A stretch of DNA of 64,000 nt from Pelodera strongyloides (GCA_036852015.1 JAANDG010000006.1:620001-684000), one strand, 5' to 3'. Counted from the stretch's first letter, positions 1 to 24,575 are shown. Notes: generated from the letters alone by a model not told the origin. Program-made: numbers and translations.

Positions 1-15
1 ATTTCTAATTTCCAG

Positions 16-63
16 TTCTCCGCGTCGCACGACAAGTCGATCCGTGTATGGGATTTGGGATAG
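16..63 (+). CDS. C-terminal exon of a WD40-repeat protein (5' part outside window)
   Basis: The window opens on an intron end (TTTCCAG at 9-15) followed by a 16-codon open exon ending in TAG at 61-63. It reads FSASHDKSIRVWDLG, the D strand and closing Trp-Asp of a WD40 blade (S-x-S-x-D-x-S-I-R-V-W-D). WD40 propellers are protein-interaction scaffolds, and one blade cannot say which protein this is. The stop comes two residues after the WD, so the propeller closes at the very C terminus. No AATAAA was seen before the satellite that starts about 90 bp downstream, so the 3' UTR may run into the repeat. Confidence 0.72.
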   Translation, partial: FSASHDKSIRVWDLG

Positions 64-152
64 CACAGAAGAGATTATCATCCTACAGGAAGAGGAACAG
101 ATGGACAGAGAGGGGATGAGGTCAGCATGTGTTTTTGGTGTTTGTTATGTTA

Positions 153-3100
153 TAGTTAATTTGCATTCTCTTATGTGCTGCTTTTCTCTATGGCAACAAC
201 GCGCTCGCCGTGTAGCTTGCCGCAGTAGTTAAGTAACACGTCAGATAATGTGATTAATTATGACTCGTATTTATTTTTCGTCGAATTTTAGTTATTTTGT
301 AAATTATTTTGTATAATATAGTATATGTTAGCTAACTTGCATTCTCTTATGTGCTGCTTTTCTCTATGGCAACAACGCGCTCGCCGTGTAGCTTGCCGCA
401 GTAGTTAAGTAACACGTCAGATAATGTGATTAACTATGACTCGTTATTTATTTTTCGTCGAATTTTAGTTATTTTGTAAATTATTTTGTATAATATAGTA
501 TATGTTAGTTAACTTGCATTCTCTTATGTACTGCTTTTCTCTATGGCAACAACGCGCTCGCCGTGTAGTTTGCCGCAGTAGTTAAGTAATACGTCAGCTA
601 ATGTAATTAACTATGACTCGTATTTATTTTTCGTCGAATTTTCATTATTTTGTAAATTATTTTGTATATTAGAGTTATGTTAGTTAACTTGCATTCTCTT
701 ATGTGCTGGTTTTCTCTATGGCAACAACGTACTTGCTGTGTAGCTTGCCGCAGTAGTTTAGTAACACGTCAGATAATGTGATTAACTATGACTCGTATTT
801 ATTTTTCGTCGAATTTTAATTGTTTTGTAAATTATTTGTATTTTATAGTATATGTTAGTTAACTTGCATTCTCTTATGTGCTGCTTTTCTCTATGGCAAC
901 AACGCGCTCGCCGTGTAGCTTGCCGCAGTAGTTAAGTAACACGCCAGATAATGTGATTAACTATGACTCGTATTTATTTTTCGTCGAATTTTAGTTATTT
1001 TGTAAATTATTTTGTATAATATAGTATATGTTAGCTAACTTGCATTCTCTTATGTGCTGCTTTTCTCTATGGCAACAACGCGCTCGCCGTGTAGCTTGCC
1101 GCAGTAGTTAAGTAACACGTCAGATAATGTGATTAACTATGACTCGTATTTATTTTTCGTCGAATTTTAGTAATTTTGTAAATTATTTTGTATAATATAG
1201 TATATGTTAGCTAACTTGCATTCTCTTATGTGCTGCTTTTCTCTATGGCAACAACGCGCTCGCCGTGTAGCTTGCCGCAGTAGTTAAGTAACACGTCAGA
1301 TAATGTGATTAACTATGACTCGTATTTATTTTTCGTCGAATTTTAGTTATTTTGTAAATTATTTTGTATAATATAGTATATGTTAGTTAACTTGCATTCT
1401 CTTATGTACTGCTTTTCTCTATGGCAACAACGCGCTCGCCGTGTAGCTTGCCGCAGTAGTTAAGTAACACGTCAGATAATGTGATTAACTATGACTCGTA
1501 TTATTTTTTTTCGTTCGTCGAATTTTAGTTATTTTGTAAATTATTTTGTATAATATAGTATATGTTAGTTAACTTGCATTCTCTTATGTACTGCTTTTCT
1601 CTATGGCAACAACGCGCTCGCCGTGTAGTTTGCCGCAGTAGTTAAGTAATACGTCAGCTAATGTAATTAACTATGAATCGTATTTATTTTTCGTCGAATT
1701 TTCATTATTTTGTAAATTATTTTGTATATTAGAGTATATGTTAGTTAACTTGCATTCTCTTATGTGCTGGTTTTCTCTATGGCAACAACGCACTTGCTGT
1801 GTAGCTTGCCGCAGTAGTTTAGTAACACGTCAGATAATGTGATTAAGTATGACTCGTATTTATTTTTCGTCGAATTTTAATTGTTTTGTAAATTATTTTG
1901 TATATTATAGTATATGTTAGTTAACTTGCATTCTCTTATGTGCTGGTTTTCTCTATGGCAACAACGCACTTGCTGTGTAGCTTGCCGCAGTAGTTTAGTA
2001 ACACGTCAGATAATGTGATTAACTATGACTCGTATTTATTTTTCGTCGAATTTTAATTATTTTGTAAATTATTTTGTATATTATAGTATATGTTAGTTAA
2101 CTTGCATTATCTTATGTGCTGCTTTTCTTTATGGCAACAACGCGCTCGCCGTGTAGCTTGCCGCAGTAGTTAAGTAACACGTCAGATAATGAATGTGATT
2201 AACTATGACTCGTATTTATTTTTCGCCGAATTTTAATTGTTTTGTAAATTATTTTGTATATTATAGTATATGTTAGTTAACTTGCATTCTCTTATGTGCT
2301 GCTTTTCTCTATGGCAACAACGCGCTCGCCGTGTAGCTTTCCGCAGTAGTTAAGTAACACGTCAGATAATGTGATTAACTATGACTCGTATTTGTTTTTC
2401 GTCGAATTTTAATTATTTTGTGAATTATTTTGTATAGTATAGTATATGTTAGTTAACTTGCATTCTCTTATGTGCTGGTTTTCTCTATGGCAACAACGCA
2501 CTTGCTGTGTAGCTTGCCGCAGTAGTTTAGTAACACGTCAGATAATGTGATTAACTATGACTCGTATTTGTTTTTCGTCGAATTTTAATTATTTTGTGAA
2601 TTATTTTGTATAGTATAGTATATGTTAGTTAACTTGCATTCTCTTATGTGCTGGTTTTCTCTATGGCAACAACGCACTTGCTGTGTAGCTTGCCGCAGTA
2701 GTTTAGTAACACGTCAGATAATGTGATTAACTATGACTCGTATTTATTTTTCGTCGAATTTTAATTATTTTGTAAATTATTTTGTATATTATAGTATATG
2801 TTAGTTAACTTGCATTATCTTATGTGCTGCTTTTCTTTATGGCAACAACGCGCTCGCCGTGTAGCTTGCCGCAGTAGTTAAGTAACACGTCAGATAATGT
2901 GATTAACTATGACTCGTATTTATTTTTCGCCGAATTTTAATTGTTTTGTAAATTATTTTGTATATTATAGTATATGTTAGTTAACTTGCATTCTCTTATG
3001 TGCTGCTTTTCTCTATGGCAACAACGCGCTCGCCGTGTAGCTTGCCGCAGTAGTTAAGTAACACGTCAGATAATGTGATTAACTATGACTCGTATTTGTT

Positions 3101-3978
3101 TTTCGTCGAATTTTAATTATTTTGTGAATTATTTTGTATATTATATTATAGTATATGTTAGTTAACTTGCATTCTCTTATGTGCTGCTTTTCTCTATGGC
3201 AACAACGCGCTCGCCGTGTAGCTTGCCGCAGTAGTTAAGTAACACGTCAGATAATGTGATTAACTATGACTCGTATTTATTTTTCGTCGAATTTTAGTTA
3301 TTTTGTAAATTATTTTGTATATTATATTATAGTATATGTTAGTTAACTTGCATTCTCTTATGTGCTGCTTTTCTCTATGGCAACAACGCGCTCGCCGTGT
3401 AGCTTGCCGCAGTAGTTTAGTAACACGTCAGATAATGTGATTAACTATGACTCGTATTTGTTTTTCGTCGAATTTTAATTATTTTGTGAATTATTTTGTA
3501 TATTATATTATAGTATATGTTAGTTAACTTGCATTCTCTTATGTGCTGCTTTTCTCTATGGCAACAACGCGCTCGCCGTGTAGCTTGCCGCAGTAGTTAA
3601 GTAACACGTCAGATAATGTGATTAACTATGACTCGTATTTATTTTTCGCCGAATTTTAATTGTTTTGTAAATTATTTTGTATATTATAGTATATGTTAGT
3701 TAACTTGCATTCTCTTATGTGCTGCTTTTCTCTATGGCAACAACGCGCTCGCCGTGTAGCTTGCCGCAGTAGTTAAGTAACACGTCAGATAATGTGATTA
3801 ACTATGACTCGTATTTGTTTTTCGTCGAATTTTAATTATTTTGTGAATTATTTTGTATATTATATTATAGTATATGTTAGTTAACTTGCATTCTCTTATG
3901 TGCTGCTTTTCTCTATGGCAACAACGCGCTCGCCGTGTAGCTTGCCGCAGTAGTTAAGTAACACATCAGAGAATGTGA
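153..3978. repeat. Satellite/minisatellite array, 22 units of about 175-182 bp
   Basis: The marker TTGCATT begins units at about 161, 337, 514, 689, 864, 1040, 1216, 1392, 1574, 1750, 1926, 2102, 2282, 2458, 2634, 2810, 2986, 3167, 3348, 3529, 3705 and 3886. Each unit has a GC-richer core (CAACAACGCGCTCGCCGTG) and an AT-rich part (TTTTGTAAATTATTTTGTAT). Diagnostic variants recur in order, for example CTGGTTTT with CACTTGCTGTG, and TTGCATTATCTT at 2102 and 2810, so the array grew by multi-unit duplication. No conserved reading frame crosses units, and there are no unique spacers. The last unit degrades near 3960-3978. Confidence 0.97.
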
Positions 3979-6480
3979 CAGTGTGACTATTGCTTTTTCA
4001 ACCTTTCACATTTTGATTCACACATTTTACGCATTAGTAAATATTTATATATGTATTTCTTCGCCAAATATCTGTATATCAAATATGAAAAAAATTATGA
4101 AATAAAGTTTCTTTTTTTCTAATTTCTCTCTATTTGCGGAGTATTTTGCTTACTTTGGTTGTAAAGGTACTGTAATTGTAAAGATCTTTGTATTTGTGGT
4201 ATCGATCATTATTCTATATTTTGGATGACTACCCTAGTTGCTACACTCTTTGGTGTATGGCCCCTCGCAACGAGGGGAAATCCGCTTGAAAAAAGCCGTG
4301 CTTTTTGCTGTGAAAAATCAACCCCCGCGTTTTCCAGGCAACGGAACAAAGAAACTCAATAGTTGCGCGCGGCAACAGTGTTTCCCGCAAAAAAATTTGA
4401 TTCGCGCGGAAAAAGTTTTTTCACTGTCTCGGTTGCCGTTTCGGTGCGGGAAACACCCCCAAACTGTTATCAATACCTCGTCTTCATTCGATTCTATACC
4501 AATCCAGTCACATTATCACACAGTCTTTCTGCATATAACTATCATCATTCGCATTCTTAGTTTTCCAATCCTGTCATTTATGTACTAACATTATAGTCCT
4601 TTCAATGCATGGTTCTAAATCACGATTCGTTTCAATATACGTATACATATTGTATCTCCATTTATCTGCGCTCCAACATCCGAGGTCTCTTTTTCTTTTT
4701 CTTTTTGTTCATTTTTCGAACACTTGACACTCACCCAGTTGATCCGACATTTTGTATTTAATTTATGCAATAAATTCGTTGTAAAATATTGCCTTTCTCG
4801 TAAATTACAAAGTACTTGAAAGCTTTCTCAGATGTGTTTATCGGGCAGCTATTTTAAAGTGAAAGAATTAGCATGATCAAACTTCCGACACTTCAAAGGA
4901 ATTTACGAAAATGTGACATCAAAATAAAGTGCAAAGTGAAATCATGTAATCTTCTTGAAACGCAAAACACCATACGGTAGGTGAAAATAATCAAACTGCT
5001 AAGTGAAGCAATTTCTGCAGAAATAATGGGGATCGGAGATACATATTTGTAAATAACATCAGAAACAAAGTTCAACATAATGAATAGTTTAATTCTTCCG
5101 CAGATAAGTTGTTCGTATGTGTGACTGCAGACAACGTACCTTTTATATTCATTTATTTGGGCTTGCGAAAAATGAGAGTTCTTTTACTTCAGTGGGACAT
5201 AACTCTGAGAAAGGAGTGAACAACGACGTGTTCACTCCTGTCTTAAACGACGAATCCAATAAAGTAAATCAAAACTATGAGGCACAATGTTACTGTTATG
5301 AATAAGCTAAGTAGAGCTTGTGTTCGTGAATCCTCCAGCAGTAATCGTACTCGTTCCTTCAGGGTCTATAATGTTCTGATCAAGAAATTAACAAATTCAA
5401 CTACACGAGGGCGGGGAAATTTAATAAGTCCTAGCCGTGTGAATTCGATCGTCTTGAATTTGTTATGAAACTCCTTCAGTCACGCCAAAATCTTTTCACT
5501 TTTTTTCAATATCCTACCTTTGTTTGTTTTGATGAACTCCTAAGTTTCCCAGAAGGATCAGACCTGAAATACACGAAGTAAAAGGTTGTAAGGATATAGC
5601 CGAATATGTGGTGCGGTATTGCTTGCAAAGTAAGCAGATAAAACTATGTGTATTGTCAGCAAACTTCCTACTTCAATAATAATTTTTGAGCGTTTGGATA
5701 TTCGGTCATTTTAGCGTGTAGGGAAATTTGAGCCCGAAACAAGCGAGGATCGAACACTGAAGTTGAGATCCTGAATAAAATATACTTTTAAAACAAACAT
5801 AAATTGTGCTCTCGGAAGTTATATGTGTTTAAATTATTCTTAAATCCTTTTTTACAACTATTTATCCTTAATTACTATGATTAATACTCGCTCCGCAACT
5901 GCGAGCTATCTTTTGCATGATTCTGTTCAAATAGCATACTAACACAAGTTCATGAGCCGTTTAACCCACCCGTGTGGCAAGGGGCATATTCTTGGAATAA
6001 AGGCCATTCTATGCTGAATCGAATGTTTCCTTCGAACATTGTAATCGGTTTCCCCGAGAGTATGATTGAGTGAGTGCGAACACCATGGATTTTCGACAAA
6101 TATTGTTGGTGTGGGCGGACGAGGTGGTAAGTCCATTCGGTTACTGTAGGATTATCAAAATACAAAAGATAGGAGATGATCCGATAACGAAGTAAACATC
6201 GGCGATGTAATGGCGGCAATAAGGAGACACGAAATACAATTGAGAGAAAACTCGTGGAAAACCAATGCTCTGCGAGTCGTTTCACTCGGCAAGAGTCCAT
6301 GCTCAGGATTACCGAGCAGAAAAGAGACTTCATTCCGTGTACATATAATCCCTCGCAATCGGTCGATGACCCCGAATTTGTTCACTCACTGAGTTCAGCC
6401 AAATACACACGAAATGTGAATTTCAAATTTATTAATAGATTCAAATTAAGTGAAATATTGATAGGCTTGTACTGTGTCGT
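3979..6480. other. Intergenic, no supported gene
   Basis: This stretch lies between the satellite and the 3' end of the O-methyltransferase gene. Short open frames occur on both strands, the longest about 116 codons at 4238-4588, but none has a motif, a convincing splice structure or a composition that sets it apart. A minus-strand AATAAA at 6428-6433 probably serves the O-methyltransferase transcript. Confidence 0.6.
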
Positions 6481-8036
6481 TTAAAGCTTAAAGGCAATGT
6501 GTAGTCCGTCTCCAGTGTTGAAGAGCATGTTATCCGACTTGGGGTCATTTGACACTCGCTCATTGCAATTGTGAATTGCCTGTGTAGAGGCATTCTTTTC
6601 CTCCCGAACTACGCTACCGCTCCATAGAGCCTGAAAACAGTTGGTTAAGGAAAGAGCGTTGGAGTGAGAAGATCACACCAATTACTTCCTTAGAAGCAAG
6701 CTAGAGTGACATGGGTTCTTGTTGAGATCAGTACTTTTACATGTAAGATTGCTCACATTGTCAATGAGGATCACTCCTCCACTCCTCAGCAATTGCATGC
6801 ACTTGTCGTAGTAATTGGAGTAGTTCTCCTTGTCTGCGTCAATGAAAGCGAAGTCGAATGTTCCACTCTGTCCATCAGCAATCAACTGGTCTAAAGCAAT
6901 GTCATATAATAACAGTAAAACAAAGACATTTTCAAGTTACGGGGGCTTAGAGGCGATCGCTAATTGATTGTAAGTTGCAAAACATCGTTGACACATTGGA
7001 TAACAACAATTTGAGCCTTGCAAAAGTTCTGAAATATCACCTTAGAATTTATCTCTAATGCGGAAAGAAAAAACTTACCAAGGGTTTCGAGAGCTGGAGC
7101 TTTTCTGAAGTCAATCTTAGCCTTTGTCTGCGGGCACTTGTTAATCACAGGGAGGCCGATGTTGTCCAACTCCGTATGATCGACGTCCATGGAGACAACC
7201 TACAACTTCTCATATCATACGGCTTACCGTGTGAATTGAGTACAAGGGTAAGAAATATATAAAAAAAATATGACATTGATTAAAAGACAGGTTATATTAG
7301 TCGGTATTCCACACTACTCGACGAGTTGCTGTATGTACAACGTACCTTTCCATCCTCGGGAAGGGCCAGAGCCCACGCAAGGGCAGACGCACCAGTGAAG
7401 GTACCTGAACATTTATTTTCAATTGTGTGAGGAACTTGGATCCCTTGACTACTTATATGGTCGCTTCATGTGTGCGTCTGCTGTATTTTATGGTTTTAGT
7501 CACCATTTGTACTCAAATTTAACGTATATTCACACAAGCATATCTTTTGCAAACGTAATTATGAAACCGTTGTTTAACATTTTTTTTTGTTTACTTTTGG
7601 TTCACTCACCAACATCAAGTGCCTTCTTTGCCTTGATGAGTCTGATGAAGTTGGCTCCGGCCTGCAGCACTTCAGGAGCACCAAGCATCATCGAAAGTCT
7701 GGCATTCTTCAAGGTCGATGCCATTAGCTCATTCTGCAGGTCGCTGAGCTTCACCGTCAGCTGAAATTGGGAACTCAATAAACAGTTTCAACTAAATTAT
7801 TGAGGTTAAATTAACTGAACGTTATTCATTTATTTGGGCATAATAAACATTATTTATTATAAATTTGTGCCGTTTGGACACCTTGAATGCTAGTGCGGCC
7901 AAAAAAACATTCAAGAATAAATCACTCGAGTAAATAAAAGCATTCGAAGCAGCGAGATCGAAAGACACTGTACCTTTGTGCAGTAGGCGATCACCGGATC
8001 GCTTGAACTCTCGTAACTCTTTGAAACAGTGCTCAT
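6481..8036 (-). CDS. comt: Catechol/caffeoyl-CoA O-methyltransferase-like SAM methyltransferase
   Basis: Six exons in transcript order (8036-7974, 7760-7610, 7404-7346, 7199-7079, 6890-6757, 6630-6481) join in frame to 225 residues. Motif I is DVGTFTG (70-76). VVSMDVD (92-98) carries the acidic ribose-binding residue. DFAFIDADK (about 144-152) and the IDN triplet (174-176), followed by ALWSGSV, supply the metal-binding Asp and Asn of the Mg-dependent small-molecule O-methyltransferase family (PF01596). The enzyme should move a methyl group from SAM to a hydroxylated aromatic or catechol; the substrate cannot be read. The length fits the family, and there is no signal peptide, so it is probably cytosolic. 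The ATG follows a TTTTAG acceptor by one base, suggesting spliced-leader addition. A poly(A) signal lies about 50 bp past the stop. It resembles the nematode comt group. Confidence 0.93.
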
Positions 8037-9891
8037 CCTAAAATAGTTAATTAAAAACGACTAAATATTAGGATAAAACTAATCTCAAATAACCGCGGAT
8101 GAATAAGAAAATATGGTCTTTCGCCATATTTTTACTGAGTTCTCGAAAATGTAAACATATGTACAAACATTGCAAAGAAGGAGATTGAAACAACGCATAG
8201 TGACTGACCATGTGCTTCCAAAATGTAATCTTATTGTTTTCAACTTCTTTTATGTGAAAATTGGGCAGCTCCTCATAATGATAAGCCGTTTATCAGAGAA
8301 TGACGTGACACGCGCAAATTGGATTTAATAACTAGAACAAATAGACAAGGTCCATAAACTCCAGAAGGGTTGTATCACATACTATAACCTGCGTAAACTT
8401 GGGGAAGAAACTTTTTTGAAAGATTAGGCGACGCTTAGAATAGCGTCGTATTACACTTTTTGAATAGTCTATACAAACTTTTTATTACAATTCATGTATT
8501 TCAATTATTCCAAATTTAGAAATCGTTGAGAAAAGAGAAAATGCCTAGAAAAAAATTGTAAGCACACGGAAAGAACTCATTTGTGTAAGACTAAATGCAG
8601 CCAAATGCCCACAAATTCAGGCGTGGTCCGCCACCTTTTATATTTTTCAATACGTGCCATTTTAAAAATACAGAGCGGACGACCTATGGGGGAATATTTT
8701 GCAATAATGAAATTTAACATGATTCACAACCACTGAGTTTTTTAGTGCGACTTGAATTGTGTGTTGATCGATTCAAACAGAGAAATAGGGAATTTAGAGA
8801 ACTGTATTTTACTACGAGAAGCGAGTGATATGGACAACTGGGGAGGCACGATATACAATGTAAAACTCGAGACGTTAGGTTTGCAAGACCCGAAACAAGC
8901 TATAAAGAGTGACCAGAGAGGAATCAACAAGAACTGAACGTTGTTGTGGGAGAACCCGTCAACCAGTTCCAGAGCAAACATAAGCATCAGAAAGTGCGGA
9001 AATAGAATGAATGATTCCATTTTTCTCGTGAATTTTCGGTGGTGATCTACCTTTACGTGTTATTTCCACTCTTGATTATAGCATAGAGAATTCTAGACGC
9101 TCGAATCATATCGTGCAACTATAAGCCTACAAACTTGTGAAAACCAAGGATACATTTATTTTGTATAAATTTCTGCTCAAATTAAGTTTGCGATGGTTCA
9201 ACTCACATATTATTTCATATAGAATATCTTTATTATAAGCAAAGCGAACAATCTTTCCTGAATGCAAATTTGGCATACCTTAAGGGGTCAATGAAATATT
9301 ACACAAATATTAAAAATGCGAGAAAGACAGCAATTAAAGAGAAAGGGATAACATTCTATACGTGAGAAGATCAGCAAAAAAAAGTATCACCCAAGGTATC
9401 TAGGATTGCTAATGCACAGTTCTGAAAGGCCATGGAAACGAACATAAATTCATTAACATACAAGTTCACCGGCAAATAGTGATGCACAGACAAGGAAAGT
9501 AAAGTAATAAAACAAATGTGGCAAATGAATAACAACATATTCTTACATATCATATATTTATATAACAAATGAAAATATATAGTAGTGCCTATGTTTTAGC
9601 AACAGGTTGGTTTTATATCAAGGAGTACTCCCGTAAAAATTAATAGGAAATAAAAGGTTATTAACTCAACCAAGTTGCCAATTCTTAGATGTAAATCATT
9701 TAGAACATATCTAGGAAGAATACTAATTTGTTAAATAACCATGGATATGTGATAATAGCGTAAGGCCACATACATATTTTATTGTGAATCTTCTTACACA
9801 ACAAGATAGTACTAGATTTGAAAATTGACACCTCTGCGAAAGACTTATTAGCTAAAAACAAAATATTCTATAACAAGAAGAGTTGGAATTA
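8037..9891. other. Intergenic between comt and tmc
   Basis: The sequence is AT-rich. The minus strand has TTTTATTGT-type poly(A) candidates near 9777-9784 for tmc. A 92-codon minus-strand frame (9020-8742) begins with a hydrophobic run, but I found no supporting splice partner or homology. Confidence 0.5.
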
Positions 9892-19656
<9,765 letters not shown>

Positions 19657-21544
19657 CCTAGAAACAATTTACTTTATTCACCCGCAAATATGTTATCTTT
19701 CTTTAGAGTTTACTACTGATATGTTGTTGTGATAAAAGCTCGAAAAACTCGGAGCGCTCTTTCTTGAATAGTGGGGGATCAGTAATTTGATACTTCAATC
19801 GGAGTTCATTTTTGATGGGTATCACTTTTCACTTCTAATATACAAGAAGTGAAATAAGGTCAACAAAGATTCTGCTTCCTGCCAATGTAGGACACATTTA
19901 GAACTACACCAAAATAACATGATGAGTTGTTTGTTAGGTAAATAACATTCTCAAATAGACAGCTCAATTTAAAACCAAAAAGTTCCCCCAATGCTTGGTA
20001 AAGATTGGTAATAGATTTGCGTATATCTAAATTAAAAACCTGATGTAGGAACAGCGCTCCTGCCGTGGCTGTCTTGTTTCCTAGTTGGCTCACAACACTA
20101 GAAAAATTGCTCAGTTAAGATTACTTTATAATAAATGAAATACACTGAAGAAAATTCCAAAGAAACCTCACAGCGCAAATAAAAGAGGAGTGAATCGTTT
20201 TTCTGAAGTGATATATAATATATCAGGGCGAACTCTGTGATTACGTGGTAGTAATCAACGTGTGCCTTAATATATCGATTTCGAAAGCAAATGAACACCC
20301 AACTGAAGAAAACGACACAAAAATGCGGAACAAAAAAAAGCATAAGAACGCGTCACACATCTTGTTACAAAAAAACTCTTCCCAAGCTTTATGATCACAA
20401 ATCCTCATAGAGTGAAGTTAATGTAAACCTTCTCTTCTGTTGAATAAAGTTTACATAGAATATATAGACAGTTCCACAAAGCCGCCTATTTTGTATAATA
20501 TTTAATACAGTCTCTAATTGATTTTATGGTTAGTACTCGAAGTATAATGCCTTGAATAAATTGAGGGTTTATGTTGTTTTTTGAGGGCACTTTTCCACAT
20601 CAAAGAATTAGCAAAAATCACATAGTTCTGATGAACTTTTGAATAAGTTGTTTGCCTTTGAGTGCTGCTTAATTACTAATGAGTTAGGCACAATCGATAA
20701 GTGAGCAGGGATCAATGACAGTTACACGATTTATCTAGCCGAGTTCCACACTATACATCTGAGAGAAGAAAAGGGCCATTGGACCAAAAGATATCATCAC
20801 CTCGTGGCGGCCCGAGCATGCAAAAAAACCACCGACATACCACTAATTTGTGGCCAACACTTACAAACATTTTATGGGCGGAGGGCGCGAAATAACTCGT
20901 TTGCTGAAGGGTGCTGATAGCGTAGTTTGATGTTTCACACAAGTGAGTTCACGAAAGCAAATCAAGCAAATATGGGAAACATAATGAGAACACAGAGTGG
21001 GGAAACGCATTTGCATGTTATTTTACTTTTTTTTTCACTGTAGTGGACTTGTACGGTTAAGAACAAACGTTTTCCGTCCATCGTCAAGAAAGGGTCTCTG
21101 TAAAAAGCCCTCACTAGAATACATTTTCAGTAAGAGGCACATGTGTTAATAATGGATATTTGATGGGCCGCTACAAGAACATGGTTGTAAAAACGTAGAG
21201 AGGGCGAGTGTGCCGGTTTGTAGTTTCATACTGGCAGCATCATTGCATGGCAATAGAATACCGGGTCGTCAACATAAGCATTATTGTATTCAAGGGCGAA
21301 ATGCCGGGAACAATGCTACCGTTCTTGGAGACGAGCAAGTAAGGGTTGCTAACTTATGAGTTTAAAACATTTCCGGAAACGGTCGTGATGGTTAGGTAAG
21401 CAGTTGTAGGAAAAGATCATTGACATGGGGCAGTGTTGTATTCTTTCATACTTTCTTGTAGTTGGGTAAAGTTAGCACAGGTGTAGATGACCAGCGTTGG
21501 TCTTGTTGATGACAGGCCCGGAAGGAGAGAGAGATAGGGAGAAA

Positions 21545-21612
21545 GGTCGGAATGCAGAGAGTAACAGATAGAAGAGAGGGTCGGAATGCAGAGAGTAACA
21601 GATAGAAGAGAG
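21545..21612. repeat. 34-bp direct duplication in purine-rich DNA
   Basis: The unit starting GGTCGGAATGCAGAGAGTAA occurs twice head to tail with a 34-bp period. It accounts for the long Ser/Leu-rich minus-strand frames seen here. Confidence 0.9.
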
Positions 21613-23038
21613 GGAAGGAGAGAAAAGAAAGAGGAAACAACGGAGATATACAAGGACCAATCGGTGAAAGTTGAAATCGACAGTTGGGACGTCTCTGGAG
21701 TGACTATCAGCCGCTTTTTGGTGGAGAGAAGAGACCAGCTGTTATGGAGTTGGAGCACCAGCTGAAGTCTTCCAGATAAAGAGGGTGATAATGAGAGAGA
21801 AAGGAAGAGAGTAGGCCCGAAGCGGTACTCTAACCCTCTGATAGCCGACATGCAGGAGGAACAGGAAACCAAATACGATGAACATTGTTGGTTTGTTTCA
21901 ACACAAGCCGAAATCTTTTAACAAGTCGAAGATCAGATTATGTTTCAAAGAAACGGAGAGGAACACTTGTACTGTGCATGAAAACCGTTGGCTTTTTTTG
22001 CGGGATTATGAATCAAAAAGGATTGGTTATTCACTGGTATTCGCTAGAAGTTAAACTATCTAGAGAGTAAATGAGCAATTAATGGAAATATACACCATAA
22101 TCTGAAGGACAAGCGTAGTCCTCTGGTTCACTTCCACAATTAACGGGGAAACTGCGAATAAAAATTTGAGTTTAGTTGTGACTGGTCGGCACTCTCTGAA
22201 GGGTTGGCTTTAGCTAGATAGGTAACAAAGTTGCTCTGGGATTCACAGTAGGTGCAATGATAAAGCACGCGCGGCTCTTGTGGGTCTTTGGGAGAAAATG
22301 GTGTAACAATTGTTGTGTACCTGAGTGGTGAGAATAGGGGGGAAATGGGGGAATAAATGGGTGTCCGGGCAGGGAAACGAGGTGTAAATCTCTGGTATCA
22401 TACACAATGCAGGGAAGAACACCAGACGCCAGCAGTAAATCATCAACATCATTTGGCAATCTCTTACGGTATGAAACCAGAGCTGGATGCGAACCGTTGC
22501 AGGGAACGGTAGTCAACACACATTTTGAAAACAAATAAAGGACCGAGAAAAAGCGCCATTCCCTTCTCAATGAAAATGAAAATTATTTTCGACAACGTCC
22601 AAAGCACTGATCAACCGCATGCGAAATGTTTTCATAGGTCTGAATTTTAAAAAAAAACATTCATCCAATTCAACTTGAAGCAGTGAGCGTTCTTGGTGGG
22701 ACGAGAATTTCGATGTGGTCCGTGTTTCAATTACTACTTTTGTATGTTTTCTCCATGCAGCAACTAATTGTAAGTTTAAAAGACAATTTTGTAAAACATT
22801 TTATTTTATGTTTCTTCGTAGTACACTTTCACTTAAATAATATAAGGCTAATATCCCGTTAGAGCATGCATGAGGACAACTAGTGAGAAAGTAAACGATC
22901 AGAAATATTGGGTGATGTGCCTGTAATTGAGGAATGTTTTATACAAGAAAAGCTAAACATGCGAATTCAGAAAAATGAGATTGTTGCAAAACATCGATAG
23001 AGAAAGACAGTGTGTAAGGAATCAGGGGTAAAAAATAT

Positions 23039-23063
23039 TATATATATATATATATATATATAA
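23039..23063. repeat. (AT)n microsatellite
   Basis: About 12 uninterrupted TA dinucleotides just beyond the 3' end of the METTL26 homologue. Confidence 0.95.
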
Positions 23064-23334
23064 ACATCAAAAACAACGGCAAGAACATTTGTAACTCGTA
23101 CACCATGCGTGAAATTCACATTTCTTTTCTGCGCAGAACTGCAACAAATGAGCATAATAAATTGGAATGCTCATGTGCCCTTCCGAAGAAAAACCAAGAT
23201 TTTATTATTTGCAGGCATATTGTGTATTTTCTGCAGAAATAATCCGTGCTCGCGACCCATCTGAAAGAAGTGTACATATTAAATGGAGTAGATAGGATGA
23301 ATCCCTAGACATGAACCAATGCAATACAATACGT

Positions 23335-24575
<1,241 letters not shown>

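Larger units (their letters stand above)
19658..23334. other. Intergenic between tmc and the METTL26 homologue
   Basis: No gene is assigned. A 34-bp unit is duplicated at 21545-21612, and an (AT)n tract lies at 23039-23063. Exon-like minus-strand segments with good acceptors occur at about 22150-22088, 22652-22598 and 23138-23067, and each shows cysteine codons, but I could not join them into a gene. Confidence 0.5.

Noticed and set aside
153..3978. CRISPR-like array
   Set aside because: The repeats are about 175-182 bp and contiguous, with no unique spacers. This is eukaryotic satellite DNA.
4238..4588. 116-codon plus-strand frame after the satellite
   Set aside because: No domain, no splice structure, and overlapping frames of similar length. 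Its Lys/Pro-rich start comes from A- and C-runs.
5939..6484. Cluster of overlapping frames on both strands
   Set aside because: Four frames are open over the same few hundred bases with no motif, and all stop just before the comt 3' end.
8742..9020. 92-codon minus-strand frame with hydrophobic N terminus
   Set aside because: It could be a secreted peptide, but there is no acceptor before the ATG, no partner exon and no recognised motif.
21417..21872. 151-codon Ser/Leu-rich minus-strand frame
   Set aside because: Caused by purine-rich DNA and a duplicated 34-bp unit; all three frames are open and low complexity.
22214..22570. 118-codon minus-strand frame resembling a signal-peptide protein
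   Set aside because: The first codon is TTG, a second frame is open over the same stretch, and there is no conserved motif.
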